Shown: piece by piece, positions 1-7,922 of the stretch
Numbering within the stretch: position 1 is the stretch's first letter
Layout: the number at the start of each line of letters is the position of its first letter
Assembly: GCF_014284175.1 (NCBI RefSeq)
Contig: NZ_JACOGA010000001.1
Span: 124,001 to 188,000 of the forward strand
DNA: 64,000 bases
Reading direction: 5' to 3'
From: Affinundibacterium flavidum
GTDB taxonomy: Bacteria; Pseudomonadota; Gammaproteobacteria; Burkholderiales; Burkholderiaceae_D
Notes under the pieces: model-generated
What the model was told of the DNA's origin: nothing
What the model saw: only the letters and a program-made list of their open reading frames with translations
Databases searched by the model: none
Translations under genes and position numbers: made by a program

Positions 1-1
1 G

Positions 2-445
2 TTGACAGACGTGATGCACGAAGACTTACGTCGTGCGCGTTCTGCAACCATGAGCATGATCCCAACTAAAACCGGTGCAGCAGCAGCGGTAGGTTTGGTC
101 TTGCCAGAGTTGAACGGTAAATTGGACGGCTACGCAATGCGCGTACCAACCATCAATGTTTCTGTAGTTGATCTGACGTTCATTGCTAAGCGTGATACAA
201 CAGTGGAAGAAATCAATAAAGTATTGAAAGAAGCATCTGAAGGTGCTTTGAAAGGTATTTTGGATTACAACACAGCACCATTGGTTTCTGTTGACTTCAA
301 CCACAACCCAGCATCTTCTACTTATGACGAAACATTGACGAAAGTAAATGGTCGTTTGGTAAAAGTATCCAGCTGGTATGACAACGAGTGGGGCTTCTCC
401 AACCGTATGTTGGATACGACAGTCGCTCTGATGAGTGCAAAATAA
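2..445 (+). CDS. gap: glyceraldehyde-3-phosphate dehydrogenase, C-terminal part (5' truncated by window edge)
   Basis: This is the last 147 residues of the glycolytic enzyme that oxidises glyceraldehyde-3-phosphate to 1,3-bisphosphoglycerate with NAD. The catalytic domain is recognisable from the LRRARSA segment, the [10 protein letters not shown] phosphate-binding stretch, the [13 protein letters not shown] strand and the conserved tail [13 protein letters not shown]. The catalytic cysteine and the Rossmann domain lie upstream, outside the window. The reading frame is open from base 2, so no start codon is claimed. A hairpin terminator follows 40 bases after the stop, which suggests gap is the last gene of its transcript. 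Confidence 0.97.
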   Translation: MTDVMHEDLRRARSATMSMIPTKTGAAAAVGLVLPELNGKLDGYAMRVPTINVSVVDLTFIAKRDTTVEEINKVLKEASEGALKGILDYNTAPLVSVDFNHNPASSTYDETLTKVNGRLVKVSSWYDNEWGFSNRMLDTTVALMSAK

Positions 446-484
446 TTTGTACCTTTTTACTGTAAGTGAATAGTAGTAATCAAG

Positions 485-507
485 AGCCTCGAACTTTCGG
501 GGCTTTT
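485..507 (+). terminator. rho-independent terminator of gap
   Basis: A seven-base-pair stem (AGCCTCG with CGGGGCT, one G-U pair) encloses the loop AACTTT and runs into a short T run. It lies between gap and the signal peptidase gene. Confidence 0.75.
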
Positions 508-548
508 GTGTGTCATAGCTTGGTGTTGTTTACTTTTGGAGATTTACC

Positions 549-1241
549 ATGAACTTAAATCCACGCAAATTAATTACCGATAATAAGACCTTTTTGCTCT
601 TTGTCGCGGGCATGATTTTGATGCGTAGCGCTTTGGCGGATTGGTATGTCGTACCATCAAGTTCTATGTATCCACATTTGCTGGAAGGAGATCGCGTGAT
701 TGCGAACCGGATAGCTTATGACATTAAAGTGCCATTTACCGATGTGATTTTGAAGCATGTCGGCGAACCTAAACGTGGTGATATCGTGACTTTTAGCTCC
801 CCCGCCGATGGTGTGCGTTTGATTAAACGTGTGATTGGTTTACCGGGTGATGTGGTTGAGATGCGTGACCAAAAATTGATTATCAACGGCGAGCCAGCTG
901 ACTATGCTCAAGTTGATGCGCCTGATCCGACTTTCCTCACGCCTAAGCGTGAATATCCGAATCAACAATTGATGTACACCGAGTCTTTAGGAAATTTTCA
1001 GCACAATATCATTGTGATGCCAGAGCGTTCAGCCCTGCGCTCTTTTGATCCTGTGACTGTGCCAGCTGGTCACTATATGATGTTGGGCGATAATCGTGAC
1101 AACAGCAATGATTCTCGTTTTTATGGATTTGTTAAACGTGAGTTAATCACGGGGCGCGTCAATCGCCTGATGTTTTCGCTCGACTATGACAATTATTACT
1201 TGCCACGTTTTGAGCGTACCGGCGCTAAATTAAATCCTTAA
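549..1241 (+). CDS. lepB: signal peptidase I (LepB-type, S26 family)
   Basis: This membrane-anchored serine/lysine protease removes signal peptides from exported preproteins on the periplasmic side of the inner membrane. One hydrophobic segment (about residues 14-30) is followed by the box PSSSMYP, with the probable nucleophile Ser39 directly before Met40. The general base is probably Lys93 in LIKRVIGLPGD, and the late box is GDNRDNSNDSR. At 230 residues with one anchor it is shorter than E. coli LepB (two anchors), so it may be a second, accessory signal peptidase. The ATG at 549 is preceded by TTTGGAGA about eight bases upstream. It stands alone between the gap terminator and a convergent regulator gene. 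Confidence 0.9.
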   Translation: MNLNPRKLITDNKTFLLFVAGMILMRSALADWYVVPSSSMYPHLLEGDRVIANRIAYDIKVPFTDVILKHVGEPKRGDIVTFSSPADGVRLIKRVIGLPGDVVEMRDQKLIINGEPADYAQVDAPDPTFLTPKREYPNQQLMYTESLGNFQHNIIVMPERSALRSFDPVTVPAGHYMMLGDNRDNSNDSRFYGFVKRELITGRVNRLMFSLDYDNYYLPRFERTGAKLNP

Positions 1242-1260
1242 TTCGATTTCTAGAGAAGAT

Positions 1261-2070
1261 TTAGTTTGTTGGTTTAGCGACGTAGCCGAGTGCCGCTGAA
1301 ATTTGATCAGCGGTACTGATCAAGTCGCTTAACCAGGCTTCTTGTAAGCGATCTGCCGGAGCGGAGATCGACAAGCCAGCAATCATTTTTCCGCTGTCAT
1401 CACGAATTCCCGCCGCCATACAGCGCACACCCAATTCTAATTCTTCATTGTCGCGCGCATAGCCATTGCTGCGTACTGACGCCAATTCGCGCTCTAATTT
1501 TGCGACATCTGTAATCGAATTTTTATTATGTCCCGCCAAGCCAGTGCGTGTGATGTAAGCGCGTAGTGCTTTCGGCTCATCGATAGATAAAAATAACTTA
1601 CCAGTTGATGTCAAATGGAGTGGGGCGCGACCACCAATTGCGCGTACAACCTGCATTCCAGACCGTTCAGAAAAGGCGCGATCGATATACACAATCTCGT
1701 CCCCCTGACGTACCGATAAATTAATCGTTTGATTCGTGATGCGATGCAAATTGCGCATAAAGTCTAAGGCGGCTTCGCGTACATCGAGACGACTTTTGAC
1801 GATATTGCCCAGCTCTAGCAGACGCATACCGAGACGATAGGTACCAGTGTCTGCGCGATCAACAAAGCGCGTGATACACAGATCGTTCAGGATACGGTGT
1901 GCAGTGGACGGATGTAAGCCAGTCACACTAGCTAATTCTTTCAAACTGACAGGGTCGTGATAGCGAGACAGCGCATCTAATAATGAGACCATGCGCTCGA
2001 TGACTTGTATCGAAGTTTTTTCAGCTGAAATGGGAGCGTCGTTTTTCATAATGTGGATGGTGCATTGCAA
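1261..2070 (-). CDS. IclR-family transcriptional regulator
   Basis: This is a cytoplasmic DNA-binding regulator with an N-terminal winged helix (about residues 22-85, including LKELASVTGLHPSTAHRIL) and a C-terminal IclR effector-binding domain (about 100-265). The domain includes the family signature ELELGVRCMAAGIRDD and the SISAPADRL strand. The effector is not predictable; family members usually sense small aromatic or sugar acids. The start at 2070 is favoured because AAAGGAA lies about ten bases upstream, while the next ATG at 2049 has no ribosome-binding site. No catabolic genes adjoin it, so its target operon is probably elsewhere. It converges on the signal peptidase gene with 19 bases between the stops. 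Confidence 0.9.
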   Translation of the reverse strand: MQCTIHIMKNDAPISAEKTSIQVIERMVSLLDALSRYHDPVSLKELASVTGLHPSTAHRILNDLCITRFVDRADTGTYRLGMRLLELGNIVKSRLDVREAALDFMRNLHRITNQTINLSVRQGDEIVYIDRAFSERSGMQVVRAIGGRAPLHLTSTGKLFLSIDEPKALRAYITRTGLAGHNKNSITDVAKLERELASVRSNGYARDNEELELGVRCMAAGIRDDSGKMIAGLSISAPADRLQEAWLSDLISTADQISAALGYVAKPTN

Positions 2071-2419
2071 TAAATTCCTTTATACCATGATGTGAAATGA
2101 CTGTGTTGAACTAAAGATTCTATTTTCAGTTTTGTTGCGGGTCTTTAGGGCTAAATCATTAGTCTTGATGTTAAATAAAGAAGACTTATTATTGGCATCG
2201 CTCAGCTTGTGTGAATTTACAATGTTAATTAATGAAAACTGATCTTGCCTGATGGAATTTATTGGCGTTGAAGTAATGCTTAGGTGTACTATCAATTGCA
2301 AGCATTCAGCTATTTTCCAGTGGCCGAAGTTCTAGTGGTCGATTTTCGGATACTAGCTTCCATCTACAGTGCTAATCGAGTCAACTCTTCTGCTTCATTT
2401 TTTTAGGGAAATGCGGTTT
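2071..2419. other. intergenic region, divergent promoters presumed
   Basis: This 349-base gap separates the divergently transcribed IclR and HD-GYP genes. It is A+T rich and must hold both promoters, but no convincing operator, RNA or repeat was seen. A 73-codon frame on the minus strand has no ribosome-binding site and no recognisable protein. Confidence 0.5.
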
Positions 2420-3934
2420 ATGTCGAATACCTCACCAGCGTCATCCAAATCTGCGCCTTGGAAAATCCTCTTGGTCGACGATGAGCCCGATATACATGAT
2501 GTCACTAAGTTGACTTTGCATCGTTTTGAATTAGATGGGCGGCGCTTACAGTTTTTTGACGCGTATAGTGGTCCTGAGGCGAAAGCGATTTTGAGTACAG
2601 AACCTGACATCGCCTTAGTATTTCTAGATGTGGTGATGGAGTCAGAAAATAGCGGTTTAGAAGTTGCGCGCTGGATGCGCCAGGATTTAAAAAATCAATT
2701 TACCCGTATCGTACTGCGCACCGGTCAGCCAGGTCAGGCACCAGAAGAAAGTGTAATCGTTGATTACGATATCAATGATTACAAAGAAAAAACTGAACTC
2801 GACCGCACCAAATTATTCACCACCACTTTCGCCGCTCTACGCGCTTATCGTGATATTTACACGGTAGAAGAAGCACGCCGATTTCAAGTGACTTATCGCG
2901 AAGGCTTAGAGCGCGTGATCGAGGCATCTGCGCATATTTACCAACAAAGAAATATGCATGATTTCGCAAATGGCTTGTTACAACAAGTGGTTGCCTTGCT
3001 GCGCTTAGAAAAAAGCATGTTGCTGCGTCTGCGCGGTGCGAGTGGCGTCTCTGGTGAGAAATCTTACGAAGTACTCGCCAAGATCGGCAACTTCGATGAT
3101 GACGATCAATTGTTCAATCAAGAATTACTAAGTCATTTGCATCAAGTGACAGTGAATCGCATCTCACATTTATTTGGTGACACCTATGTCGGCTATTTTC
3201 CCAATGAAAGCGGAAAGGCTTCTTTGCTAGTATTGAAGGGCGTCGAGAGTGTTAGCGATATTGATGCTAAATTATTAGAGGTATTCTCCTCCGGCGTGGC
3301 GATCGCCTTCGACAATATTTTGCTCAACCAAGAAATCAGTGATACGCAAGGCGAGTTGATTATGCGCTTGGGTGATGTGGTTGAATCACGCTCTTCAGAA
3401 GCTGGTAATCATGTCAGACGCATGGCGGAAGTGTGTTACCTGATCGCGATTGCTTCTGGTATGGATCCGGATGAGGCCGCGATTTTGAAGCAAGCTGCTC
3501 CTATGCACGATATAGGAAAAATTGCGACGCCGGATGCCGTGTTGCTCAAGCCAGGTAAGCTCGATCAAGGCGAATGGGACATCATGAAGCAACATCCTGA
3601 AGTCGGTATGTCTATACTAGATGGATCGCATAGACCCATTTTGCGTGCAGCCTCTATCATCGCGCATCAGCATCATGAAAAGTATGATGGCACAGGTTAT
3701 CCGCAAGGCTTGATCGGCGAAGAAATTCACGTTTACGCACGCATCGTGGCGGTGGCCGATGTGTTTGATGCCTTGATGCATGCACGGGTCTACAAATCCG
3801 CATGGCCAGTAGAACAAGTGATTGCGCATTTGAAGAGCGTCAGCGGCAGTCACCTAGATCCTGAATTTGTTGAGCTCTTAATTCAACATGTAGACAAAGC
3901 AATTGACATTAATCAGCGCTATCCAGATGCTTAA
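2420..3934 (+). CDS. response regulator with DUF3369 and HD-GYP output (cyclic di-GMP phosphodiesterase)
   Basis: This is a soluble response regulator expected to hydrolyse cyclic di-GMP when phosphorylated. The receiver domain (about 14-140) has the acidic pocket LLVDDEP and the phospho-acceptor in VFLDVVM. A DUF3369-type middle region (about 150-310) follows, then an HD-GYP domain (about 320-490). Its ligands appear in NHVRRMAEV, MHDIGKIATP, HHEKYDGTGYP and VADVFDAL, so the metal site and the GYP signature are intact. The frame opens further upstream at a GTG (2369), but the ATG at 2420 is chosen because AGGGAA lies nine bases before it. Its stop codon overlaps the stop of the convergent GAF histidine kinase, a plausible partner. 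Confidence 0.92.
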   Translation: MSNTSPASSKSAPWKILLVDDEPDIHDVTKLTLHRFELDGRRLQFFDAYSGPEAKAILSTEPDIALVFLDVVMESENSGLEVARWMRQDLKNQFTRIVLRTGQPGQAPEESVIVDYDINDYKEKTELDRTKLFTTTFAALRAYRDIYTVEEARRFQVTYREGLERVIEASAHIYQQRNMHDFANGLLQQVVALLRLEKSMLLRLRGASGVSGEKSYEVLAKIGNFDDDDQLFNQELLSHLHQVTVNRISHLFGDTYVGYFPNESGKASLLVLKGVESVSDIDAKLLEVFSSGVAIAFDNILLNQEISDTQGELIMRLGDVVESRSSEAGNHVRRMAEVCYLIAIASGMDPDEAAILKQAAPMHDIGKIATPDAVLLKPGKLDQGEWDIMKQHPEVGMSILDGSHRPILRAASIIAHQHHEKYDGTGYPQGLIGEEIHVYARIVAVADVFDALMHARVYKSAWPVEQVIAHLKSVSGSHLDPEFVELLIQHVDKAIDINQRYPDA

Positions 3935-5898
3935 GTTTGCTTCACTCCAGTTTTGTTACCGTGACTGACATTGACCGGGAAACGTAATTGATAACTAAGC
4001 CCGTGCTGTGGTGTTGACTGCGCCTTAATAGTGCCACCTAATAAGCCTGTTACCAGATTGTAGACAATGTGGGTGCCCAGACCGCTACCGCCTTGCCCAC
4101 GTTTGGTCGTGTAAAAGGGATCAAATAATTTACTCAGCGCTTCCTTGTCCATGCCATGCCCGTTGTCTTGATAGAGAAATTTTAAATCCTCACCATCCAC
4201 TTCAAACTGGATGTGAATCTTTCCTTCCTGCATATTCTCAAAGCCGTGTGTTAGTGAATTCATGACGAAGTTAGTCAAGATTTGTGAAATCGCGCCTGGG
4301 TAATTATCGATGAATAAATCTTCAGGGCACTGAATGTCGATTTGTATTTGGCGGCCTTTCAGTTTCGGTTGTAATGAAACCAGGATCTCATTCAAATAGG
4401 GATGCAATTGAAACTTGCGTCTGTCATTCGATGTTTGATCGACGGCGACTTGTTTAAAACTGCGTACCAAGGCTGCGGCACGTTTAGTGTTGGTACTTAA
4501 AATGCGCAAGCTTTGATCAAGAATATCCAAAAATTGATCGCGTTGCTGAGGCTTAAAATCATCTGCAAGAATATCTTTGCGAGTGAGTCTGACTTCTTCT
4601 ATCAGATGACTAGTGGCGGTGACACAAATCCCCAAGGGGGTGTTAATTTCATGCGCGACGCCAGCAACTAAGCTCCCCAAAGAAGCGAGTTTTTCTTGTC
4701 TGACTAATTCAGTCTGTGCTTCTTGTAATGCCAGTAGTGCTTCGTTTAAAGCATTGTTTTGATGTTCCAGGTTGACCTTAGTTTGGCGTAGTTCACGATC
4801 CGCATTCATTCTTGCAATCGCGACGGCGATATGGCTGGCGACAAAGGCCAGCAATTCTAAATCAGCGTTACCATAGGTGATATGCAAGTCATAACTTTGT
4901 ACGATGATAACGCCATAGATGCGGTCTTTAATTAAGATCGGAACACCTATCCAACTTTCTATATCTTGCCCACCCAGCACTTGTTTGATTTCTCCATCGT
5001 CCACTAATTGAAGCAGGCGTGCTTTGTCGATGAGTTGTGCCTTACCAGTACGCACCACAAATGATGTCATCCCTACGCCCAGCGGAAAACGAGCATGGCT
5101 GGGCACGGGATCTTTTTCATCGACAAAGTATTGAATACTGATTTCCGCAGATTCGGGGTGATATAAGGCCACCAGAAAATTTTTTGCGACGATGAGATTT
5201 TCTACAATTAAGTGTAATTTGCGATATAAGTTACTCGCTTCTTCCCCAGAAAAAGATAGCTCAGCAATCGCGTACAAGGCACTTTGAATTTTTTCAGAAC
5301 GACGTCGCTCCGCAATTTCGTGCGCCAATAATGCAGTTCTTTCTTGCACTGCACGTTCCAATTTATCGACGCTTTGAAAGGCTTCTAGGGCGTTTGAAAT
5401 GTGCCGCGCGATTAATTCAAATAGCGCCTGATCTTCTTCAGAATACAAAACATCTTTGTCGTAACTTTGCACGACCATCGCGCCTAGGGTGCGTTTTTGA
5501 TGATCAATTAAGGGATAGCCCATCCAATGCTCGGATGGCGCACCCGTAATCGCATTGTGTTCTTCCGCGGTGATCCGCGCCATTTCGGCGCTGCCTGCAG
5601 TTAAGGGTTTTTGATTGAGTATGACCCACTTAGTTAGAGATGAACCAGGGGCTTCCAGTTTGAAACGCTTATTCGGGTCTGGTGCGGGATCGACTTCGTC
5701 TAAGAAGTAGGCAAATTGTATTGATGCATCGTCAGGATTGTAGAGCGCGATATAGAAATTTTTGGCGTACATAATGCGGCTTAAGGCAATATGAATTGCG
5801 TGTAAGAATTCGCGTAAATCATTGGTGTCGGCCGAGATTTTTCCTATCTCTAATACCATGGCTTGCACGGCTTCTAAACGCTGTAAGCGGTTTTCCAT
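3931..5898 (-). CDS. double-GAF sensor histidine kinase
   Basis: This is a cytosolic histidine kinase without membrane segments. It has two GAF sensor domains (about residues 10-165 and 205-365), a short coiled coil, a dimerisation domain and an ATPase domain. The phospho-acceptor is the histidine near residue 415 in LVAGVAHEINTPLG. The ATPase boxes are NFVMNSLTHG, the GHGMD glycine box and GQGGSGLGTHIVYN. The ATG at 5898 has AAGGA seven bases upstream; an in-frame GTG two codons earlier is less likely. Both GAF domains share the segment pattern WxGxPLI...GAMVVQSYD, which suggests an internal duplication. The signal is unknown. It overlaps tail-to-tail with the HD-GYP regulator and may phosphorylate it. 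Confidence 0.9.
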   Translation of the reverse strand: MENRLQRLEAVQAMVLEIGKISADTNDLREFLHAIHIALSRIMYAKNFYIALYNPDDASIQFAYFLDEVDPAPDPNKRFKLEAPGSSLTKWVILNQKPLTAGSAEMARITAEEHNAITGAPSEHWMGYPLIDHQKRTLGAMVVQSYDKDVLYSEEDQALFELIARHISNALEAFQSVDKLERAVQERTALLAHEIAERRRSEKIQSALYAIAELSFSGEEASNLYRKLHLIVENLIVAKNFLVALYHPESAEISIQYFVDEKDPVPSHARFPLGVGMTSFVVRTGKAQLIDKARLLQLVDDGEIKQVLGGQDIESWIGVPILIKDRIYGVIIVQSYDLHITYGNADLELLAFVASHIAVAIARMNADRELRQTKVNLEHQNNALNEALLALQEAQTELVRQEKLASLGSLVAGVAHEINTPLGICVTATSHLIEEVRLTRKDILADDFKPQQRDQFLDILDQSLRILSTNTKRAAALVRSFKQVAVDQTSNDRRKFQLHPYLNEILVSLQPKLKGRQIQIDIQCPEDLFIDNYPGAISQILTNFVMNSLTHGFENMQEGKIHIQFEVDGEDLKFLYQDNGHGMDKEALSKLFDPFYTTKRGQGGSGLGTHIVYNLVTGLLGGTIKAQSTPQHGLSYQLRFPVNVSHGNKTGVKQT

Positions 5899-6164
5899 TC
5901 GCACATCCTTAACTATATTTGACGAAACAGGTCAAAATTTCATTATCGTGAAGCAAGCTTAGTCTACTTTGAATTGAAAAGAAATTGACATGTAGGCTTT
6001 CACACATATTTTGTGGCAAATGCTATGCCATCATTCTCTGGTGAAGTTCAATACAGCAAATTATTCTCTATGTCATAGACAACTGATAGAATCCAGCCAG
6101 CCATTTGGTCAAGAAGCAGCGTAATTAACATAGTAAACAACAGCGTAAAAAAAGGAATGTTTGC

Positions 6165-6596
6165 ATGAGTGAATCAAAGCAACCGCAAGAGCAAGGCAGT
6201 GCGCCAGTGGAAAATCAAATCAGTGAATTTAAAAGCAAAAGTGGTGTGAAACGGATCTTTTCCGCATTTTTTTATTCTCTTGAAGGGCTGCAAGCCGCTT
6301 GGCGTCAAGAACATGCGTTTCGTCAAGAATTAGTCTTGGTCGTACTTGGTACCATCATTGCCTTGTGTTTACCGGTTTCTGCATTTGAAAAACTGATGAT
6401 GATCGCGGTCTTGGTGTTGATGTTGATCGTGGAATTACTCAACTCGGCGATTGAAGCTGTGGTTGACCGTGTTTCATTAGAGCGTCATGAACTTTCGAAG
6501 AATGCAAAAGATTTTGGTAGCGCAGCCGTACTACTCACGTTCTTGATGGCAGTCGCAACGTGGACAGTCATCTTGTTTGATCGATTTTATTATTGA
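6165..6596 (+). CDS. dgkA: diacylglycerol kinase (undecaprenol-kinase family)
   Basis: This small integral membrane kinase recycles diacylglycerol to phosphatidic acid. Three hydrophobic helices are visible (about residues 54-72, 76-95, 120-141). The family core ELLNSAIEAVVDRVS is followed by LSKNAKDFGSAAVLL, which carry the catalytic glutamate and metal-binding residues. The protein has a polar N-terminal extension of about 35 residues compared with E. coli DgkA (about 122). The start at 6165 follows AAAGGAA with good spacing. It stands alone between a divergent kinase and a secreted protein gene. Confidence 0.94.
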   Translation: MSESKQPQEQGSAPVENQISEFKSKSGVKRIFSAFFYSLEGLQAAWRQEHAFRQELVLVVLGTIIALCLPVSAFEKLMMIAVLVLMLIVELLNSAIEAVVDRVSLERHELSKNAKDFGSAAVLLTFLMAVATWTVILFDRFYY

Positions 6597-6682
6597 GTGA
6601 TTTTTTGAATATAGTCCTGCAAGTGCACCGATTACTTACATCATGCGTTATCAACTTACTCCCACTTTATAAGAGTTAAAAA

Positions 6683-7726
6683 ATGACTTTCCAAAAAATG
6701 TACATAAAGAGCCTGATCATGTTCGCGCTGTTGTGCGGCGTGATGAGTTCCGCGTTTGCTCATAGAGATGACGGTGAATTTCAGATATTGCAGGCACGCT
6801 ATGGTACTGCTGAACGGAATGTTGATGTCACCCAGACTTTGAAAGAGTTAGCCAGCCGCGACCGCACTTTCCGTATGGGAAATGAGAGTTTTGGAATTGA
6901 TCCTCATCCTAATCGGATCAAGACTTTACGCATTTATGCACGCAGTGATCGTGGCGAAATACGTACTTTTGAGTATCGTGAAGGTAGTTTAATCGATGGC
7001 AGTTTGTTTAAGGGATGGGGTGGCGGCAATTGGGGACGCTCTGGTGATTATCATGGTGCATGGGAAGATCGTGGATCGAAGGGATCGAACGCAGCCAATA
7101 GAGATAATCGCGACGACGGTGAATACTTGATCCTTAGCGCGCGTTATGGCACAGAAGAACGCAATGTGGATGTCACGGATCGTTTGAAAGAATTGGCGCG
7201 TAGTGATAATAATTTCCGCATGGGTAATCGTAGTTTTGGCATAGACCCACATCCAAATCGTGTTAAAACACTGCGCATTTATGCCCGCGGTAATCGGGGT
7301 GATGTACGTACTTTTGAATATATCGAAGGCAGTGTTATTGATGGCGCTTTATTTAAAAGTTGGGGGCGCGGTAACTGGGGAAATCGTGGTGACTACAAAG
7401 GTGGTTGGGGTAACGGCAATGGCAATGAACGTTCCCAAGGAAACCGCAGAGGTGACGACGCGCTCAATGAGTCAGGGCAAAATGCACAACTCACTATCGT
7501 CAGTGCCTATTATGGAACCGAGTCTCGTAAAATTGATGTGAGCCGCGCGGTGCGTGCTTATGCTCGTGATGGACGTTTAGAGCTAAAAGTGGAAAATGAT
7601 AGTTTGGGCGGTGGCGATCCGGTGCCTGGTGTGGTAAAAACCTTGTGGGTAACGTATTCTGTCAATGGCGGCCGCACACAAACTGTTCGCGTTGAGGAGC
7701 GCGGTTGGTTGAGTTTACCCCGCTAA
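6683..7726 (+). CDS. secreted protein with three DUF3395-like repeats
   Basis: A signal peptide (residues 1-26, cleavage after SAFA) precedes three copies of one domain at about 28-115, 142-238 and 263-347. Repeats 1 and 2 are nearly identical in pattern: ARYGT.ERNVDVT, then LKELA, FGIDPHPNR.KTLRIYAR, RTFEY.EGS. Repeat 3 is diverged (AYYGTESRKIDVS, GGDPVPGVVKTLWVTYSV, VEERGWLSLP) and resembles the DUF3395 fold described at the C-terminus of DNAJC11. Gly/Arg/Asn-rich linkers join the repeats. The function is unknown; a periplasmic or extracellular binding role is possible. The ATG at 6683 follows AAGAG. Hairpins downstream end the transcript. Confidence 0.8.
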   Translation: MTFQKMYIKSLIMFALLCGVMSSAFAHRDDGEFQILQARYGTAERNVDVTQTLKELASRDRTFRMGNESFGIDPHPNRIKTLRIYARSDRGEIRTFEYREGSLIDGSLFKGWGGGNWGRSGDYHGAWEDRGSKGSNAANRDNRDDGEYLILSARYGTEERNVDVTDRLKELARSDNNFRMGNRSFGIDPHPNRVKTLRIYARGNRGDVRTFEYIEGSVIDGALFKSWGRGNWGNRGDYKGGWGNGNGNERSQGNRRGDDALNESGQNAQLTIVSAYYGTESRKIDVSRAVRAYARDGRLELKVENDSLGGGDPVPGVVKTLWVTYSVNGGRTQTVRVEERGWLSLPR

Positions 7727-7741
7727 TTAGATGGTGTTCTT

Positions 7742-7774
7742 CCCTGAGCTTGAAGCAAAAAATCACGCTCAGGG
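7742..7774 (+). repeat. hairpin after the DUF3395-like gene
   Basis: CCCTGAGC and GCTCAGGG form an eight-base stem with a 17-base loop just after the stop codon. No T run follows, so it may protect the mRNA end rather than terminate. Confidence 0.4.
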
Positions 7775-7813
7775 TCGCTAGGAAGCCTACGGTATTTTTT
7801 ACCCCCGCTTCAT

Positions 7814-7853
7814 AATCAAAAAGGGCAAAATTCTTTGCCCTTTTTGATTTTTG
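7814..7853. terminator. strong bidirectional rho-independent terminator
   Basis: A stem of about 16 base pairs with the core AAAAAGGGCAAA / TTTGCCCTTTTT encloses the loop ATTC, with A and T runs on both sides. It can therefore end both the rightward DUF3395-like gene and the leftward VWA/TonB transcript. Confidence 0.88.
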
Positions 7854-7922
7854 AAACCTGCATTATTCATTGATCTACAACAGGTGTTTGCTTAGTTTAC
7901 TGGATTCGCTTAATTTGCTTAC

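Noticed and set aside
2080..2301. 73-codon minus-strand frame in the IclR/HD-GYP gap
   Set aside because: No ribosome-binding site, no family resemblance, and composition typical of A+T-rich promoter DNA.
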